This document shows, piece after piece, positions 10,305 through 19,178 of a stretch of DNA of 61,329 nt. Made by a program: the position numbers and the translations under genes. Source of the stretch: Bradyrhizobium sp. SSBR45G. Its GTDB lineage: Bacteria; Pseudomonadota; Alphaproteobacteria; Rhizobiales; Xanthobacteraceae. Under the pieces are notes generated by a model. The model had not been told where the DNA came from. It was given only the letters and a program-made list of their open reading frames with translations, and did no database searches. The DNA lies in the NCBI RefSeq assembly GCF_030159255.1, contig NZ_BSCT01000046.1, positions 1 through 61,329 on the forward strand, read 5' to 3'. Each line of letters starts with the position of its first letter. The stretch's first letter is position 1.

Positions 10305-10721
10305 TCAGTAACGCTGGCCTTCAGGACGCTCGGCGGCATAGGACCGCGTTGAATAACGCTGATTGCGCCCAACGGTTTCCTGACGATCGAGCCGGAAGCC
10401 CGGCTCATTCTGCGGACGGTTGACGATGAAGGACAGCCGGATCGACTCCCAGCCATGGGTGGAATCGAAGGCCGAGATGCGGATATAGCGTTCGCCATAG
10501 ATCTTCCGGCATTCGGCCAGTTCGTGCATGATGCCGGCAGCATCGCGCAGGTCGAACATCGGCAGGCCCCACATCTCCCAATAGGTGTTGCGGGGATGCG
10601 GATCGTCGGTGAACTCGATGTTCACGGCCCATCCCTTTTCGAGGCAGTACTGGATCTGGGCCGTGATCTGCTCGTCGGTCAGGTCGGGCAGGAAGGAAAA
10701 GCAACCTTGGGTCACGCGCAT
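10305..10721 (-). CDS. cbbS: RuBisCO small subunit (form IC)
   Basis: This is the 138-aa small subunit of ribulose-1,5-bisphosphate carboxylase. Conserved parts are MRVTQGCFSFLPDLTDEQI, YCLEKGWAVNIEFTDDPHP and RNTYWEMWGLPMFDL. The C-terminal extension after FIVNRP (RQETVGRNQRYSTRSYAAE...) is typical of red-type small subunits, whose tails form a beta-barrel in the holoenzyme. It follows cbbL by 75 bp and precedes cbbX by 170 bp. Confidence 0.97.
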   Translation of the reverse strand: MRVTQGCFSFLPDLTDEQITAQIQYCLEKGWAVNIEFTDDPHPRNTYWEMWGLPMFDLRDAAGIMHELAECRKIYGERYIRISAFDSTHGWESIRLSFIVNRPQNEPGFRLDRQETVGRNQRYSTRSYAAERPEGQRY

Positions 10722-10796
10722 GTTGATGTCTCCTGATGTGGCTGATACGGGCGGGCCGGAGACCGGCCCGCAACGCGGCGGCGCATCGAACGATGA

Positions 10797-12257
10797 TTAG
10801 CCGGCGGGAGTGACGGTCGGCACGAAGTCCGGCGAGTCTGTCGATTCGTAGTTGAAGCTGACGTCCTTCCAGATCTCCAGCGCCTCGCGCAGCGGCGTGC
10901 AGGTCTGCGCCGCCTTGGCCAGGATCTCCGGGCCTTCATGCACGTAGTCCCTGCCCTCGTTGCGGGCGAGGATCATCGCTTCCAGCGCGACGCGGTTGGC
11001 GGTCGCGCCGGCGGCGATGCCGCGCGGATGGCCGATGGTGCCGCCGCCGAACTGCAGCACGACGTCCTCGCCGAGCAGGTCGAGCAGCTGGTGCATCTGG
11101 CCGGCATGGATCCCGCCCGAGGCCACCGGCATCAGCTTGTTCAGGCTGGCCCAGTGCTGGTCGAAGAACACGCCATGCTCCAGCCGCAACGGATTGAAGT
11201 CCTCACGGCAGATGTCGTAGTAGCCGCGCGTCGTGTTGGGATCGCCTTCGAGCTTGCCGACGACGGTGCCGGCATGGATGTGATCGACGCCGGCGAGCCG
11301 CATCCATTTGGCGATGACGCGGAACGAGACGCCGTGCGAGCGCTGGCGGGTGTAGGTCGAGTGGCCGGCGCGATGCAGATGCAGGATCATGTCGTGGCGG
11401 CGCGCCCACTTCGCCATCGACTGGATCGCGGTGTAGCCGATCACGAGGTCGATCATGATGATGTTGGAGCCGAGTTCCTTGGCGAACTCGGCGCGCTCAT
11501 ACATGTCCTCCATGGTCGCTGCGGTGACGTTGAGATACGTTCCCTTGATCTCGCCGCTCGCCGCCTGCGCCTTGTTGACCGCCTCCATGCAGTACAGGAA
11601 GCGCTCACGCCAATGCATGAAGGGCTGCGAGTTGATGTTCTCGTCGTCCTTGGTGAAGTCGAGACCGCCCTTCAGCGCCTCATAGACCACGCGGCCGTAG
11701 TTGCGCCCCGAAAGGCCGAGCTTCGGCTTGACGGTGGCGCCGAGCAAGGGACGGCCGAACTTGTCGAGCCGCTCGCGCTCGACGACGATGCCGGTCGCCG
11801 GCCCCTGGAAGGTCTTCACATAGGCCACCGGCAGCCGCATGTCCTCGAGCCGCAGCGCCTTCAGCGGCTTGAAGCCGAACACGTTGCCGATGATCGACGC
11901 CGTGAGGTTGGAGATCGAGCCCGGCTCGAACAGATCGAGGTCATAGGCGATGTAGGCGAAATAGCTGCCGGGCGAGCCCGGCACCGGCTCGACGCGGTAG
12001 CACTTGGCGCGGTACTTCTCCGCCGCCGTCAGGCGGTCGGTCCACACCACGGTCCAGGTCGCGGTCGAGGATTCGCCGGCCACCGCGGCGCAGGCCTCGG
12101 TCGGGTCGACGCCGTCCTGCGGCGTGACGCGGAACAGCGCGATGACGTCGGTGTCCTTGGGCTGATAGGACGGCTCCCAATAGCCCATGCGCTTGTATTC
12201 CATCACGCCGGACTTGTAGCGATCCTTGCCGCGCACCGTGATCGATGGGTCGTTCAT
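10797..12257 (-). CDS. cbbL: RuBisCO large subunit (form IC, red type)
   Basis: This 486-aa subunit fixes CO2 on ribulose-1,5-bisphosphate. The loop GGLDFTKDDENINSQPF holds the lysine that is carbamylated and the metal ligands Asp and Glu. GATVKPKLGLSGRNYGR, HLHRAGHSTYTRQ and GTVVGKLEGDP (loop 6) are all intact. Pairing with CbbX, the long small-subunit tail and the MNDPSITVRGKDRYKSGV start point to the red type IC. AGGAGG precedes the ATG at 12257; a further in-frame ATG at 12296 has no such site and would overlap cbbA. Confidence 0.98.
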   Translation of the reverse strand: MNDPSITVRGKDRYKSGVMEYKRMGYWEPSYQPKDTDVIALFRVTPQDGVDPTEACAAVAGESSTATWTVVWTDRLTAAEKYRAKCYRVEPVPGSPGSYFAYIAYDLDLFEPGSISNLTASIIGNVFGFKPLKALRLEDMRLPVAYVKTFQGPATGIVVERERLDKFGRPLLGATVKPKLGLSGRNYGRVVYEALKGGLDFTKDDENINSQPFMHWRERFLYCMEAVNKAQAASGEIKGTYLNVTAATMEDMYERAEFAKELGSNIIMIDLVIGYTAIQSMAKWARRHDMILHLHRAGHSTYTRQRSHGVSFRVIAKWMRLAGVDHIHAGTVVGKLEGDPNTTRGYYDICREDFNPLRLEHGVFFDQHWASLNKLMPVASGGIHAGQMHQLLDLLGEDVVLQFGGGTIGHPRGIAAGATANRVALEAMILARNEGRDYVHEGPEILAKAAQTCTPLREALEIWKDVSFNYESTDSPDFVPTVTPAG

Positions 12258-12292
12258 GTGTTCCTCCTGGATTTTCGTTGTGGCCGTTAGCG

Positions 12293-13375
12293 TCACGCAG
12301 CTTCAGTCATTCCCCCAACTCGCGGATCGAGCGCGCCGGAGCGGTAGCGCTTGGCCATCTCCGCGAGCGGGATGACCTTGATCCTTGATGCATTGCCGGC
12401 GGCGCCGAACTGCTCGAAGCGCTCGCGGCACAAGTCACGCATGGAATCCATTGCCGGCTTCAGGAATTTGCGCGGATCGAACTCGCTCTTCGACGACGCG
12501 CCGACCTTCCGGAAGATCGCGGTCATCGCCAGCCGGCAGTCGGTGTCGATGTTGACCTTGCGCACGCCGTGGCGGATGCCGCGCACGATCTCCTCGACCG
12601 GCACGCCCCAGGTCTGCGGCATCGCGCCGCCGAACTGGTTGAACATATCCTGCAGCGATTGCGGCACCGAGGACGAGCCGTGCATGACCAGATGGGTGTT
12701 CGGCAGGCGGCGATGGATCTCCTCGATCACGTTCATCGCGAGAATGTCGCCATCCGGCTGGCGCGAAAACTTGTAGGCCCCGTGCGAGGTGCCCATCGCG
12801 ATCGCCAGCGCATCGACCTTGGTGGCGCGGACGAAATCGACCGCCTGGTCGGGATCGGTCAGCAGCTGTTCACGGCTGACCTTGCCTTCGAGGCCGTGAC
12901 CATCCTCCTGCTCGCCGCCGCCATGCTCGAGCGAGCCGAGCACGCCGAGCTCGCCCTCGACGGAGGCACCGACCCAATGCGCCATGTCGGTGACGCGGCG
13001 GGTGATGTCGACGTTGTAGTCGTAGTCGGCGGCGGTCTTGGCGTCGGCCTTGAGAGAGCCGTCCATCATCACCGAAGTGAAGCCGTATTTGATCGCGGTG
13101 GCGCAGGTCGCCTCGTCGTTGCCGTGGTCCTGGTGCAGGCAGAGCGGGATCTGCGGATACATCTCCTCCAGCGCGTCGATCATCTTCGACAGCATGATGT
13201 CGCCGGCATACGAGCGGGCGCCGCGCGAGGCCTGGATGATGACCGGCGCATCGACGGCGGCGGCCGCCTCCATGATCGCCAGCCCCTGCTCCATGTTGTT
13301 GATGTTGAACGCCGGCACGCCGTAGCTGCGCTCGGCCGCATGGTCCAGCAATTGTCTGAGCGTGATCCGCGCCAT
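12293..13375 (-). CDS. cbbA: Class II fructose-bisphosphate aldolase
   Basis: This 360-aa zinc aldolase serves the Calvin cycle in making fructose-1,6-bisphosphate and sedoheptulose-1,7-bisphosphate. The zinc and catalytic regions CLHQDHGNDE, VEGELGVLGSLE and VMHGSSSVPQ are present, with GVRKVNIDTDCRLA near the C-terminus. Length fits the Calvin-cycle type (Fba/CbbA). It lies between cbbT and cbbL with a 35-bp gap before cbbL. Confidence 0.96.
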   Translation of the reverse strand: MARITLRQLLDHAAERSYGVPAFNINNMEQGLAIMEAAAAVDAPVIIQASRGARSYAGDIMLSKMIDALEEMYPQIPLCLHQDHGNDEATCATAIKYGFTSVMMDGSLKADAKTAADYDYNVDITRRVTDMAHWVGASVEGELGVLGSLEHGGGEQEDGHGLEGKVSREQLLTDPDQAVDFVRATKVDALAIAMGTSHGAYKFSRQPDGDILAMNVIEEIHRRLPNTHLVMHGSSSVPQSLQDMFNQFGGAMPQTWGVPVEEIVRGIRHGVRKVNIDTDCRLAMTAIFRKVGASSKSEFDPRKFLKPAMDSMRDLCRERFEQFGAAGNASRIKVIPLAEMAKRYRSGALDPRVGGMTEAA

Positions 13376-13430
13376 TCCTCGTCTCCGTCCCTGTTTCGTG
13401 TGGTCTGTGGTATGGCTCTGAGGCGTCCGG

Positions 13431-15458
13431 TCAGGACGCCCGCGCCCGGATGATGTTGCGCATGGCGGCGTCGGCCACCGCGGCGGGCGTGATGCCGAAC
13501 TCGCGGTAGAGCACCTCGGCCGGCGCCGAGGCGCCGAAGCCCTGCATGCCCACGAACTCGCCGGCGTCGCCGAGCCAGCGCGCCCAGTCGCCCTCGATCG
13601 CCGCCTCCACGCCGATGCGCGGCGCCTGCCCCAGCACCTTGGCGCGATACTCGGCCGGCTGCTGACGGAACAGCTCGAAGCACGGCGCCGAGACCACGGC
13701 GGCGCGGACCTTCTCCCCCGCCAGCAGCTTGGCCGCTTCGAGCGCGATCGCCACCTCGGAGCCGGTCGCGATCAAGGTGACGTCGCGGCCGCCTTCGGGC
13801 TCGACCACCACATAGGCGCCGAGCGCGACCTGGTTCTGATCCGACGCCTCGGTGCGGAAGGCCGGCAGCGCCTGGCGTGACAGGCACAGCACCGACGGCG
13901 AGGTCTCGGCGCGCAATGCGCAATCCCAGGCCTCCGCCGTCTCGACCGCATCGGCGGGGCGAAACACCAGGAGGTTGGGAATGACGCGCAGGCTCGCGAC
14001 ATGCTCGACCGGCTGATGCGTCGGGCCGTCCTCGCCGAGACCGATGGAGTCATGCGTCATCACATGGATGACGCGGATGCCCATCAGCGCGGCGAGACGG
14101 ATCGCCGGACGGTTGTAGTCGGCGAAGGCGAGGAACGTGCCGCCATAGGGAATGAAGCCGCCATGCAGCGCGATGCCGTTCATGGCCGCGGCCATCGCGT
14201 GCTCACGCACGCCGTAGTGAATGTAGTTGCCGTCCATCGTGGCCGGCGTGACCGATTTGTGCGTCTTCGCCTTGGTCAGGTTGGAATGGGTCAGATCCGC
14301 CGAGCCGCCGAGCAGGTTCGGCAGCACCGTGGCAATGACGTCGATGACGTTCTGCGAGGCCTGGCGCGTCGCGATCTTGGGCCGCTCGGCGGCAAGCTGC
14401 GCGATGAACTGCGCCATGCGCTCGGTGTAGGCCGCGGGCAGCTTCTTGTTCAGCGCGTCATGACACGGCGACCGGTCGGAAGTGCAGAGCTTGCGCGCGC
14501 GCTCCTTCCAGGCCAGGCGCACGCTGTGGCCGCGCGCGCCGATCTGGCGCCAGCTGACGAGGACGTCGGCCGGGACCTCGAACGGACGATGCGGCCAATG
14601 CAGCGCCGCGCGGGTCTTCTCGACTTCCTCCGGCCCGAGCGGCGCGCCATGCGCCTTCTCCGAGCCCTGCCGTCCGGGCGAGCCGAAGCCGATCGTGGTG
14701 CGGCACGCGATCATGGTCGGCCGGTCACTCTGCCGCGCGGCGGCGATCGCCTTTTCAATGGCCTCGGGATCGTGGCCGTCGATGCGTGACGTCGCCCAGC
14801 CCGAGGCGGCGAAGCGCGCCACCTGGTCATCCGAGCATGCGAGCCCGGTCGAACCGTCGATCGAGATGCCGTTGTCGTCGAACAGCACGATCAGCCGGTT
14901 GAGCTTGAGATGGCCGGCCAGCGAGATCGCCTCGTGGCTGATGCCTTCCATCAGGCAGCCGTCGCCGGCGATCACATACGTATAATGGTCGACGAGATCG
15001 TCGCCATAGCGCGCGTGCATCAGGCGCTCGGCGAGCGCCATGCCGACAGCGGTCGCGATGCCCTGCCCGAGCGGACCGGTCGTGGTCTCGACACCCGGCG
15101 TGTGACCATATTCCGGATGGCCGGGCGTCTTGGCGCCCCACTGCCGGAACCGCTTGATCTCGTCGATCGTGACCGCCTCGTAGCCGGTCAGATGCAGCAG
15201 CGCGTAGAGCAGCATCGAGCCGTGGCCGGCCGACAGCACGAAGCGGTCGCGATCGGGCCAAGCCGGATCGGCCGGATCGAACTTCAGGAACCGGGAGAAC
15301 AGGACAGTTGCGACATCGGCCATGCCCATCGGCATGCCCGGGTGGCCCGACTTGGCCTTCTCCACGGCGTCGATGGCGAGGAAGCGGATGGCGTTCGCCA
15401 TCTCGGCATGGCTGGGATCGGTCTTGCTGGCCAGCGTTTGCACGGCGGTGGCGGTCAT
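13431..15458 (-). CDS. cbbT: Transketolase
   Basis: This 675-aa thiamine-diphosphate enzyme moves two-carbon units in the Calvin and pentose-phosphate cycles. It has the N-terminal KSGHPGMPMGMADV, GPLGQGIATAVGMA, the TPP-binding GDGCLMEGISHEA and the pyrimidine-domain REHAMAAAMNGIALHGG. The start MTATAVQTLA at 15458 overlaps the cbbP stop in an ATGA arrangement; sequence upstream in the same frame is antisense-like cbbP overlap and is not translated as part of this protein. Confidence 0.97.
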   Translation of the reverse strand: MTATAVQTLASKTDPSHAEMANAIRFLAIDAVEKAKSGHPGMPMGMADVATVLFSRFLKFDPADPAWPDRDRFVLSAGHGSMLLYALLHLTGYEAVTIDEIKRFRQWGAKTPGHPEYGHTPGVETTTGPLGQGIATAVGMALAERLMHARYGDDLVDHYTYVIAGDGCLMEGISHEAISLAGHLKLNRLIVLFDDNGISIDGSTGLACSDDQVARFAASGWATSRIDGHDPEAIEKAIAAARQSDRPTMIACRTTIGFGSPGRQGSEKAHGAPLGPEEVEKTRAALHWPHRPFEVPADVLVSWRQIGARGHSVRLAWKERARKLCTSDRSPCHDALNKKLPAAYTERMAQFIAQLAAERPKIATRQASQNVIDVIATVLPNLLGGSADLTHSNLTKAKTHKSVTPATMDGNYIHYGVREHAMAAAMNGIALHGGFIPYGGTFLAFADYNRPAIRLAALMGIRVIHVMTHDSIGLGEDGPTHQPVEHVASLRVIPNLLVFRPADAVETAEAWDCALRAETSPSVLCLSRQALPAFRTEASDQNQVALGAYVVVEPEGGRDVTLIATGSEVAIALEAAKLLAGEKVRAAVVSAPCFELFRQQPAEYRAKVLGQAPRIGVEAAIEGDWARWLGDAGEFVGMQGFGASAPAEVLYREFGITPAAVADAAMRNIIRARAS

Positions 15459-16330
15459 AGCGTGCGCCTCTTTCGGTCCATCAGTTGCATGATCATGGGG
15501 GTGAGAATCAGCTGCATGGCGAGGTCGAGCCGCGAGCCATGGATCACGATCGAATTGGCGCGTGACATGAAGCTGCCCTGGATCATCGACAGCAGATAGG
15601 GAAAGTCGATGCCGCGCGGGTTCTTGAGACGGATCACGACCATGGATTCGTCGGGCGTCGGGATCCAGCGGGCGATGAACGGGTTCGAGGTGTCGACCGT
15701 CGGCACGCGCTGGAAGTTGATGTCGGTCTCCGAGAATTGCGGAATGATGTAGTTCACATAGTCCGGCATGCGCCGCAGGATCGTGTCGGTGACCGCCTCG
15801 GTGGTGTAACCGCGCGAGGCACGGTCGCGGTGCAGCTTCTGGATCCATTCGAGATTGATGACCGGCACCACGCCGATCTTCAGGTCCGCATGTTGCGCGA
15901 TGTTGACCTTCTCGGTGACGACGGCACCATGGAGGCCCTCGTAGAACAGCAGATCGGAATCCTCCGGCAGCCGGCTCCACTCGGTGAAGTGGCCGGGCCT
16001 GGTGTCGTAGAGCCGCGCCTCCTCATCGTCATGAATATAGTGACGGGTCATGCCGGTCCCGGTCTCGGAATAGTCGCGGAAGGTCTTTTCGAGCTCCTCG
16101 AACAGATTGGTGTCGGGGCTGAAATGGCTGAAGTGCTTGTTGCCGCGCTCGGCCTCCTCGACCATTCTGCGGCGCATTTCCTCGCGATTGTAGCGATGGA
16201 ACGCATCGCCCTCGATATAGGCCGCCTTGACGTTCTCGCGGCGGAAGATGTTCTCGAAGGTCTTCTTGACCGACGTGGTGCCGGCGCCCGACGAGCCCGT
16301 GATCGAGATGATGGGATGACGACGTGACAT
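15455..16330 (-). CDS. cbbP: Phosphoribulokinase
   Basis: This 291-aa kinase makes ribulose-1,5-bisphosphate from ribulose-5-phosphate and ATP. The P-loop is ITGSSGAGTTSVKKTF at residues 8-23, and EGDAFHRYNREEM holds catalytic and substrate residues. The length matches proteobacterial octameric phosphoribulokinases, which are NADH-activated rather than redox-controlled. GGAGA precedes the ATG. It lies between cbbF and cbbT, overlapping cbbT by 4 bp. Confidence 0.97.
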   Translation of the reverse strand: MSRRHPIISITGSSGAGTTSVKKTFENIFRRENVKAAYIEGDAFHRYNREEMRRRMVEEAERGNKHFSHFSPDTNLFEELEKTFRDYSETGTGMTRHYIHDDEEARLYDTRPGHFTEWSRLPEDSDLLFYEGLHGAVVTEKVNIAQHADLKIGVVPVINLEWIQKLHRDRASRGYTTEAVTDTILRRMPDYVNYIIPQFSETDINFQRVPTVDTSNPFIARWIPTPDESMVVIRLKNPRGIDFPYLLSMIQGSFMSRANSIVIHGSRLDLAMQLILTPMIMQLMDRKRRTL

Positions 16331-16366
16331 TGATTTTCTCCGGAAAGCGCGTTCGGCAGGGCCGGC

Positions 16367-17401
16367 TCAGCGGAACAGGCCGCGCCGCGCGAACAGGGGC
16401 GCATCGCTGGTTTCGAACAGCGGCTCGACGCCCTCATGCAGCTGGTCGACGTCGCGGACGAGGCGGACGTCGCCCATGATCAGCGGCGCACGCTGATGCG
16501 GCGAGCGCGCCGACAATTCGAGAATGCGCGCGCGGCCGCTCGACGCGGAGCCGCCGGCCCATTCCATGATCAGCGCCATCGGATGCGCTTCGTACACCAG
16601 CCGCAGCCGGCCCTCGCGATAGCCGGGGCGGGAATCGGCCGGATAGAGGAACACGCCGCCGCGCATCAGGATGCGATAGGCCTCGGCGACCAGCGAGGCG
16701 ATCCAGCGCATGTTGAAGTCGCGGCCGCGCGGGCCCGCGGCACCCGACAGGCACTCGTCGACATAGTTGCGCACCGTGCCGCTCCAGTGCCGGCGGTTCG
16801 AGGCGTTGATCGCGAATTCCGGCGTATCCTGCAGGATGCGGATGCCCGTCTTGGCGAGCATGAACTCGTGCAGGATCGGATGCAGGACATACAGATCGAC
16901 GCGGCGATCGATCGCCAGCACGAGGCAGGTCTGCGGTCCGTAGATGAAGAAGCCGGCGGCGCGCTGCACCGTGCCGGGCTCGAAGAAGCTGGAGAGTACA
17001 TCGCGGCCGCGCGGCCGGATCGAGAAGATGGTGCCGACCGAAATGTTGTTCTGCAGATTCGCGGAGCCGTCGAGCGGATCGATCGCCACGCAAAGTGGGG
17101 CAGCAGCGTTGACCGTTTCCGGAAGATCGACCTCCTCGGACAGGATGCCGGCGACGGGCGCCCGGCACAGCGCATCGCGCATCAGATTGTCGGCGACGAT
17201 GTCGAGCGCCTTCTGGATGTCGCCGTCGGCGTTGACAGTCGCGGCGCCCTCGTCGACGCCCGACAGCGGCGCGATCGCGATCTGCCGCGCGAGCTCGCGC
17301 GCGCCTTCGGCGAGGGCCTCGATGACCGCGGCGCAGTCGGCGTCGGCACCTTGCGATGCGAGATGCGCCTGCAATGTCTGATGATGATCCGGATGAGTCA
17401 T
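16367..17401 (-). CDS. cbbF: Class 1 fructose-1,6-bisphosphatase
   Basis: This 344-aa phosphatase hydrolyses fructose-1,6-bisphosphate (often also sedoheptulose-1,7-bisphosphate in autotrophs). Metal-site motifs are ILSEEVDLPE and CVAIDPLDGSANLQNN; the substrate region includes SNRRHWSGTVRNYVDEC and GGVFLYPADSR. It is the first gene of the cbb operon, divergent from cbbR, so its promoter should respond to CbbR. Confidence 0.96.
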   Translation of the reverse strand: MTHPDHHQTLQAHLASQGADADCAAVIEALAEGARELARQIAIAPLSGVDEGAATVNADGDIQKALDIVADNLMRDALCRAPVAGILSEEVDLPETVNAAAPLCVAIDPLDGSANLQNNISVGTIFSIRPRGRDVLSSFFEPGTVQRAAGFFIYGPQTCLVLAIDRRVDLYVLHPILHEFMLAKTGIRILQDTPEFAINASNRRHWSGTVRNYVDECLSGAAGPRGRDFNMRWIASLVAEAYRILMRGGVFLYPADSRPGYREGRLRLVYEAHPMALIMEWAGGSASSGRARILELSARSPHQRAPLIMGDVRLVRDVDQLHEGVEPLFETSDAPLFARRGLFR

Positions 17402-17492
17402 TGGGCCACTCCCTCGCCATCAGCTCCTCTGCAGGGAACTTGATGAAGCCGCACGAAGGCGTCGTGCCGCGCTGCTATCAACACTCGATTTG

Positions 17493-17532
17493 CCTAATTA
17501 GGGAAATTTCAATATCTTTGGATAGACCAAAG
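17493..17532. promoter_or_regulatory. cbbF-cbbR control region with two palindromes
   Basis: CCTAATTAGG at 17493-17502 is a perfect palindrome. CTTTGG (17516-17521) and CCAAAG (17527-17532) are perfect arms around ATAGA. Both lie in the 165-bp gap between the divergent genes in an AT-rich stretch. LysR-type sites usually contain T-N11-A dyads, so these are the best CbbR operator candidates. Inference from place and symmetry. Confidence 0.55.
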
Positions 17533-17566
17533 TTTTCCTTATGCGAACGATATCACCGAGGGTTCC

Positions 17567-18487
17567 ATGAGCCGGCACTTCTCCCGCGATCTCACCATTC
17601 GCCAGCTTCGCGCGCTGGTGGCCGTGCAGAACTCGGGATCTGTGACCTCGGCGGCCGCCCGCCTGAACCTCACTCAGCCCGCGGTGACGCTGCAGATTCG
17701 CAATCTCCAGGAGCTCGCGGGCCTGCCGCTGATCCAGCGCACCACCGACGGCATGATCCTCACCGAAGCCGGACGCAGCGTGCTGGGGCTCGCCGAACGC
17801 GTCGAGGCGGCGCTGCAGGATTGCGAGCAGGCGCTCGATATTCTCGCCGGCCGCAGCGGCGGCCGCGTCGCGATCGGCGCGGTCAGCACCGCAAAATATT
17901 TCGTGCCGTTCGCGATCGCGGAATTTTCGCGGCGGTTCCCCAAGATCGACGTTACCTTGCGGATCGGCAACCGTGACAGCCTGCGCGAGGCGCTGCGCGG
18001 CTATGATCTCGATATCGCCATCATGGGCCGGCCGCCGGCCGACATTCCGGTCGACATGCGCCCGTTCGGCAAGCATCCGCACGTCATCATCGCCCCGGCC
18101 GGCCATCGCCTCGCGCGCCGCAAGCGGATCGCGGGCGAGGATCTCGCCGGCGAGGTGTTCATCACCCGCGAACCGGGCTCGGGAACCCGGCTGCTGATGG
18201 AAACCTTCTTCGAGAAGCATGGCCTGCAGCCGAAGACCAGCATGGAGATGGACAGCAACGAGACCATCAAGCAGGCGGTCATTGCCGGGCTCGGCATCGC
18301 CTTCATCTCGCAGCACACGGTGGCCCATGAGCTGGGCGAGGGACGGCTGGTGACGTTGAAGGTCGCAGGACTGCCGATCATCCGGCAGTGGCATGCGGTG
18401 CGGCGCGCCGACAAGCTGCTGCTGCCGCCGGCGCAGGCGATGCTGGATTTCTTCGGCAAGGAGGGCGCGCGGTTCCTGCCCAGATGA
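17567..18487 (+). CDS. cbbR: CbbR, LysR-type regulator of the cbb operon
   Basis: This 306-aa LysR protein has its helix-turn-helix at NSGSVTSAAARLNLTQPAVT (about residues 24-43) and a normal effector domain. CbbR proteins sense Calvin-cycle metabolites such as RuBP or NADPH and activate cbb transcription. Divergence from cbbF and the lack of other LysR targets nearby support the name. It converges on bchJ with a 48-bp gap, marking the junction of the cbb and photosynthesis segments. Confidence 0.93.
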   Translation: MSRHFSRDLTIRQLRALVAVQNSGSVTSAAARLNLTQPAVTLQIRNLQELAGLPLIQRTTDGMILTEAGRSVLGLAERVEAALQDCEQALDILAGRSGGRVAIGAVSTAKYFVPFAIAEFSRRFPKIDVTLRIGNRDSLREALRGYDLDIAIMGRPPADIPVDMRPFGKHPHVIIAPAGHRLARRKRIAGEDLAGEVFITREPGSGTRLLMETFFEKHGLQPKTSMEMDSNETIKQAVIAGLGIAFISQHTVAHELGEGRLVTLKVAGLPIIRQWHAVRRADKLLLPPAQAMLDFFGKEGARFLPR

Positions 18488-18535
18488 GCGCGACACCCGA
18501 AGCCATGACGGTGTCGCCGCTCGCATCGCGTGGCC

Positions 18536-19177
18536 TCACCAGTCGATCTCGAAGCGGCAGGCGGCGGCGCCCGTGGCTTCACAAGCGACCTCGGTCGCGC
18601 GCGCGCCGGCCTGCACGAGCGTCCTGAACAGCGTCTCGAACGTCGCCGCATAGAAATCGCAGACGGCATGATCGGCCTGATGCCCGCGGCACAGCGGGCA
18701 GTGGCCGACCTCGTAGATGGTCGGCCGCCCGGGACGGGCGGTGAAGCTGCCGGTGCCGGCGAACGTCCAGGCGTGGGCCGCAATGGCGCGCGACAGCACG
18801 CGGCTGGCGAGCCGCGCGGGCAGCACGCGAAGCACGCGCTGGGCCGCTCGGGGGATGCGATGCGCGAGCAGATAGGCCGCGGTGAGCTGCCCCGCCTTGA
18901 TGCTGATGGCGCGGGCGGTGTCGTCATCCAGCACGGCGCGAAGCGCGTCGTGCAGGCGCATCACCTCGGCTTCGTCGACCATGTCGGCCGGCGGCGCCGC
19001 GAGATAGGCTTCGAGCCGCGCGGCTGCGAACACGCGGCGCGCGATCGCCTCCCCGAGCAGCAGACGCAAGGCCTCCGCGGTCTGGATGATGGCATTGGGA
19101 CCGATGCGGCCGGTCGCGTGTTCCGAGGCGGCGGGACCGCGCCGCAGCGGAACGTGCTGGGCGCGCGTGCCGTGCAT
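18536..19177 (-). CDS. bchJ: BchJ, V4R-domain bacteriochlorophyll synthesis protein
   Basis: This 213-aa protein has a C-terminal V4R (4-vinyl reductase) domain with YEVGHCPLCRGHQADHAVCDFYAATFE and the final cysteine region ACEATGAAACRFEI. BchJ was once named as 8-vinyl reductase; later work assigned that step to other enzymes (BciA, BciB, chlorophyllide reductase), and BchJ is now seen as a probable tetrapyrrole carrier. Its start is 1 bp from the bchE stop, so the pair is cotranscribed, which fits delivery of Mg-protoporphyrin substrates to the cyclase. Confidence 0.92.
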   Translation of the reverse strand: MHGTRAQHVPLRRGPAASEHATGRIGPNAIIQTAEALRLLLGEAIARRVFAAARLEAYLAAPPADMVDEAEVMRLHDALRAVLDDDTARAISIKAGQLTAAYLLAHRIPRAAQRVLRVLPARLASRVLSRAIAAHAWTFAGTGSFTARPGRPTIYEVGHCPLCRGHQADHAVCDFYAATFETLFRTLVQAGARATEVACEATGAAACRFEIDW

Positions 19178-19178
19178 C

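Noticed and set aside
10938..12290. 450-codon open frame on the plus strand opposite cbbL
   Set aside because: It is the antisense shadow of the RuBisCO large-subunit gene; GC-rich codon use leaves long open frames on the other strand. The same holds for the long plus-strand frames opposite bchH, bchE and cbbT.
13431..15980. 849-residue transketolase with a long N-terminal extension
   Set aside because: The extra 174 codons lie within cbbP in another frame; MTATAVQTLA at 15458 matches the family start and couples with the cbbP stop.
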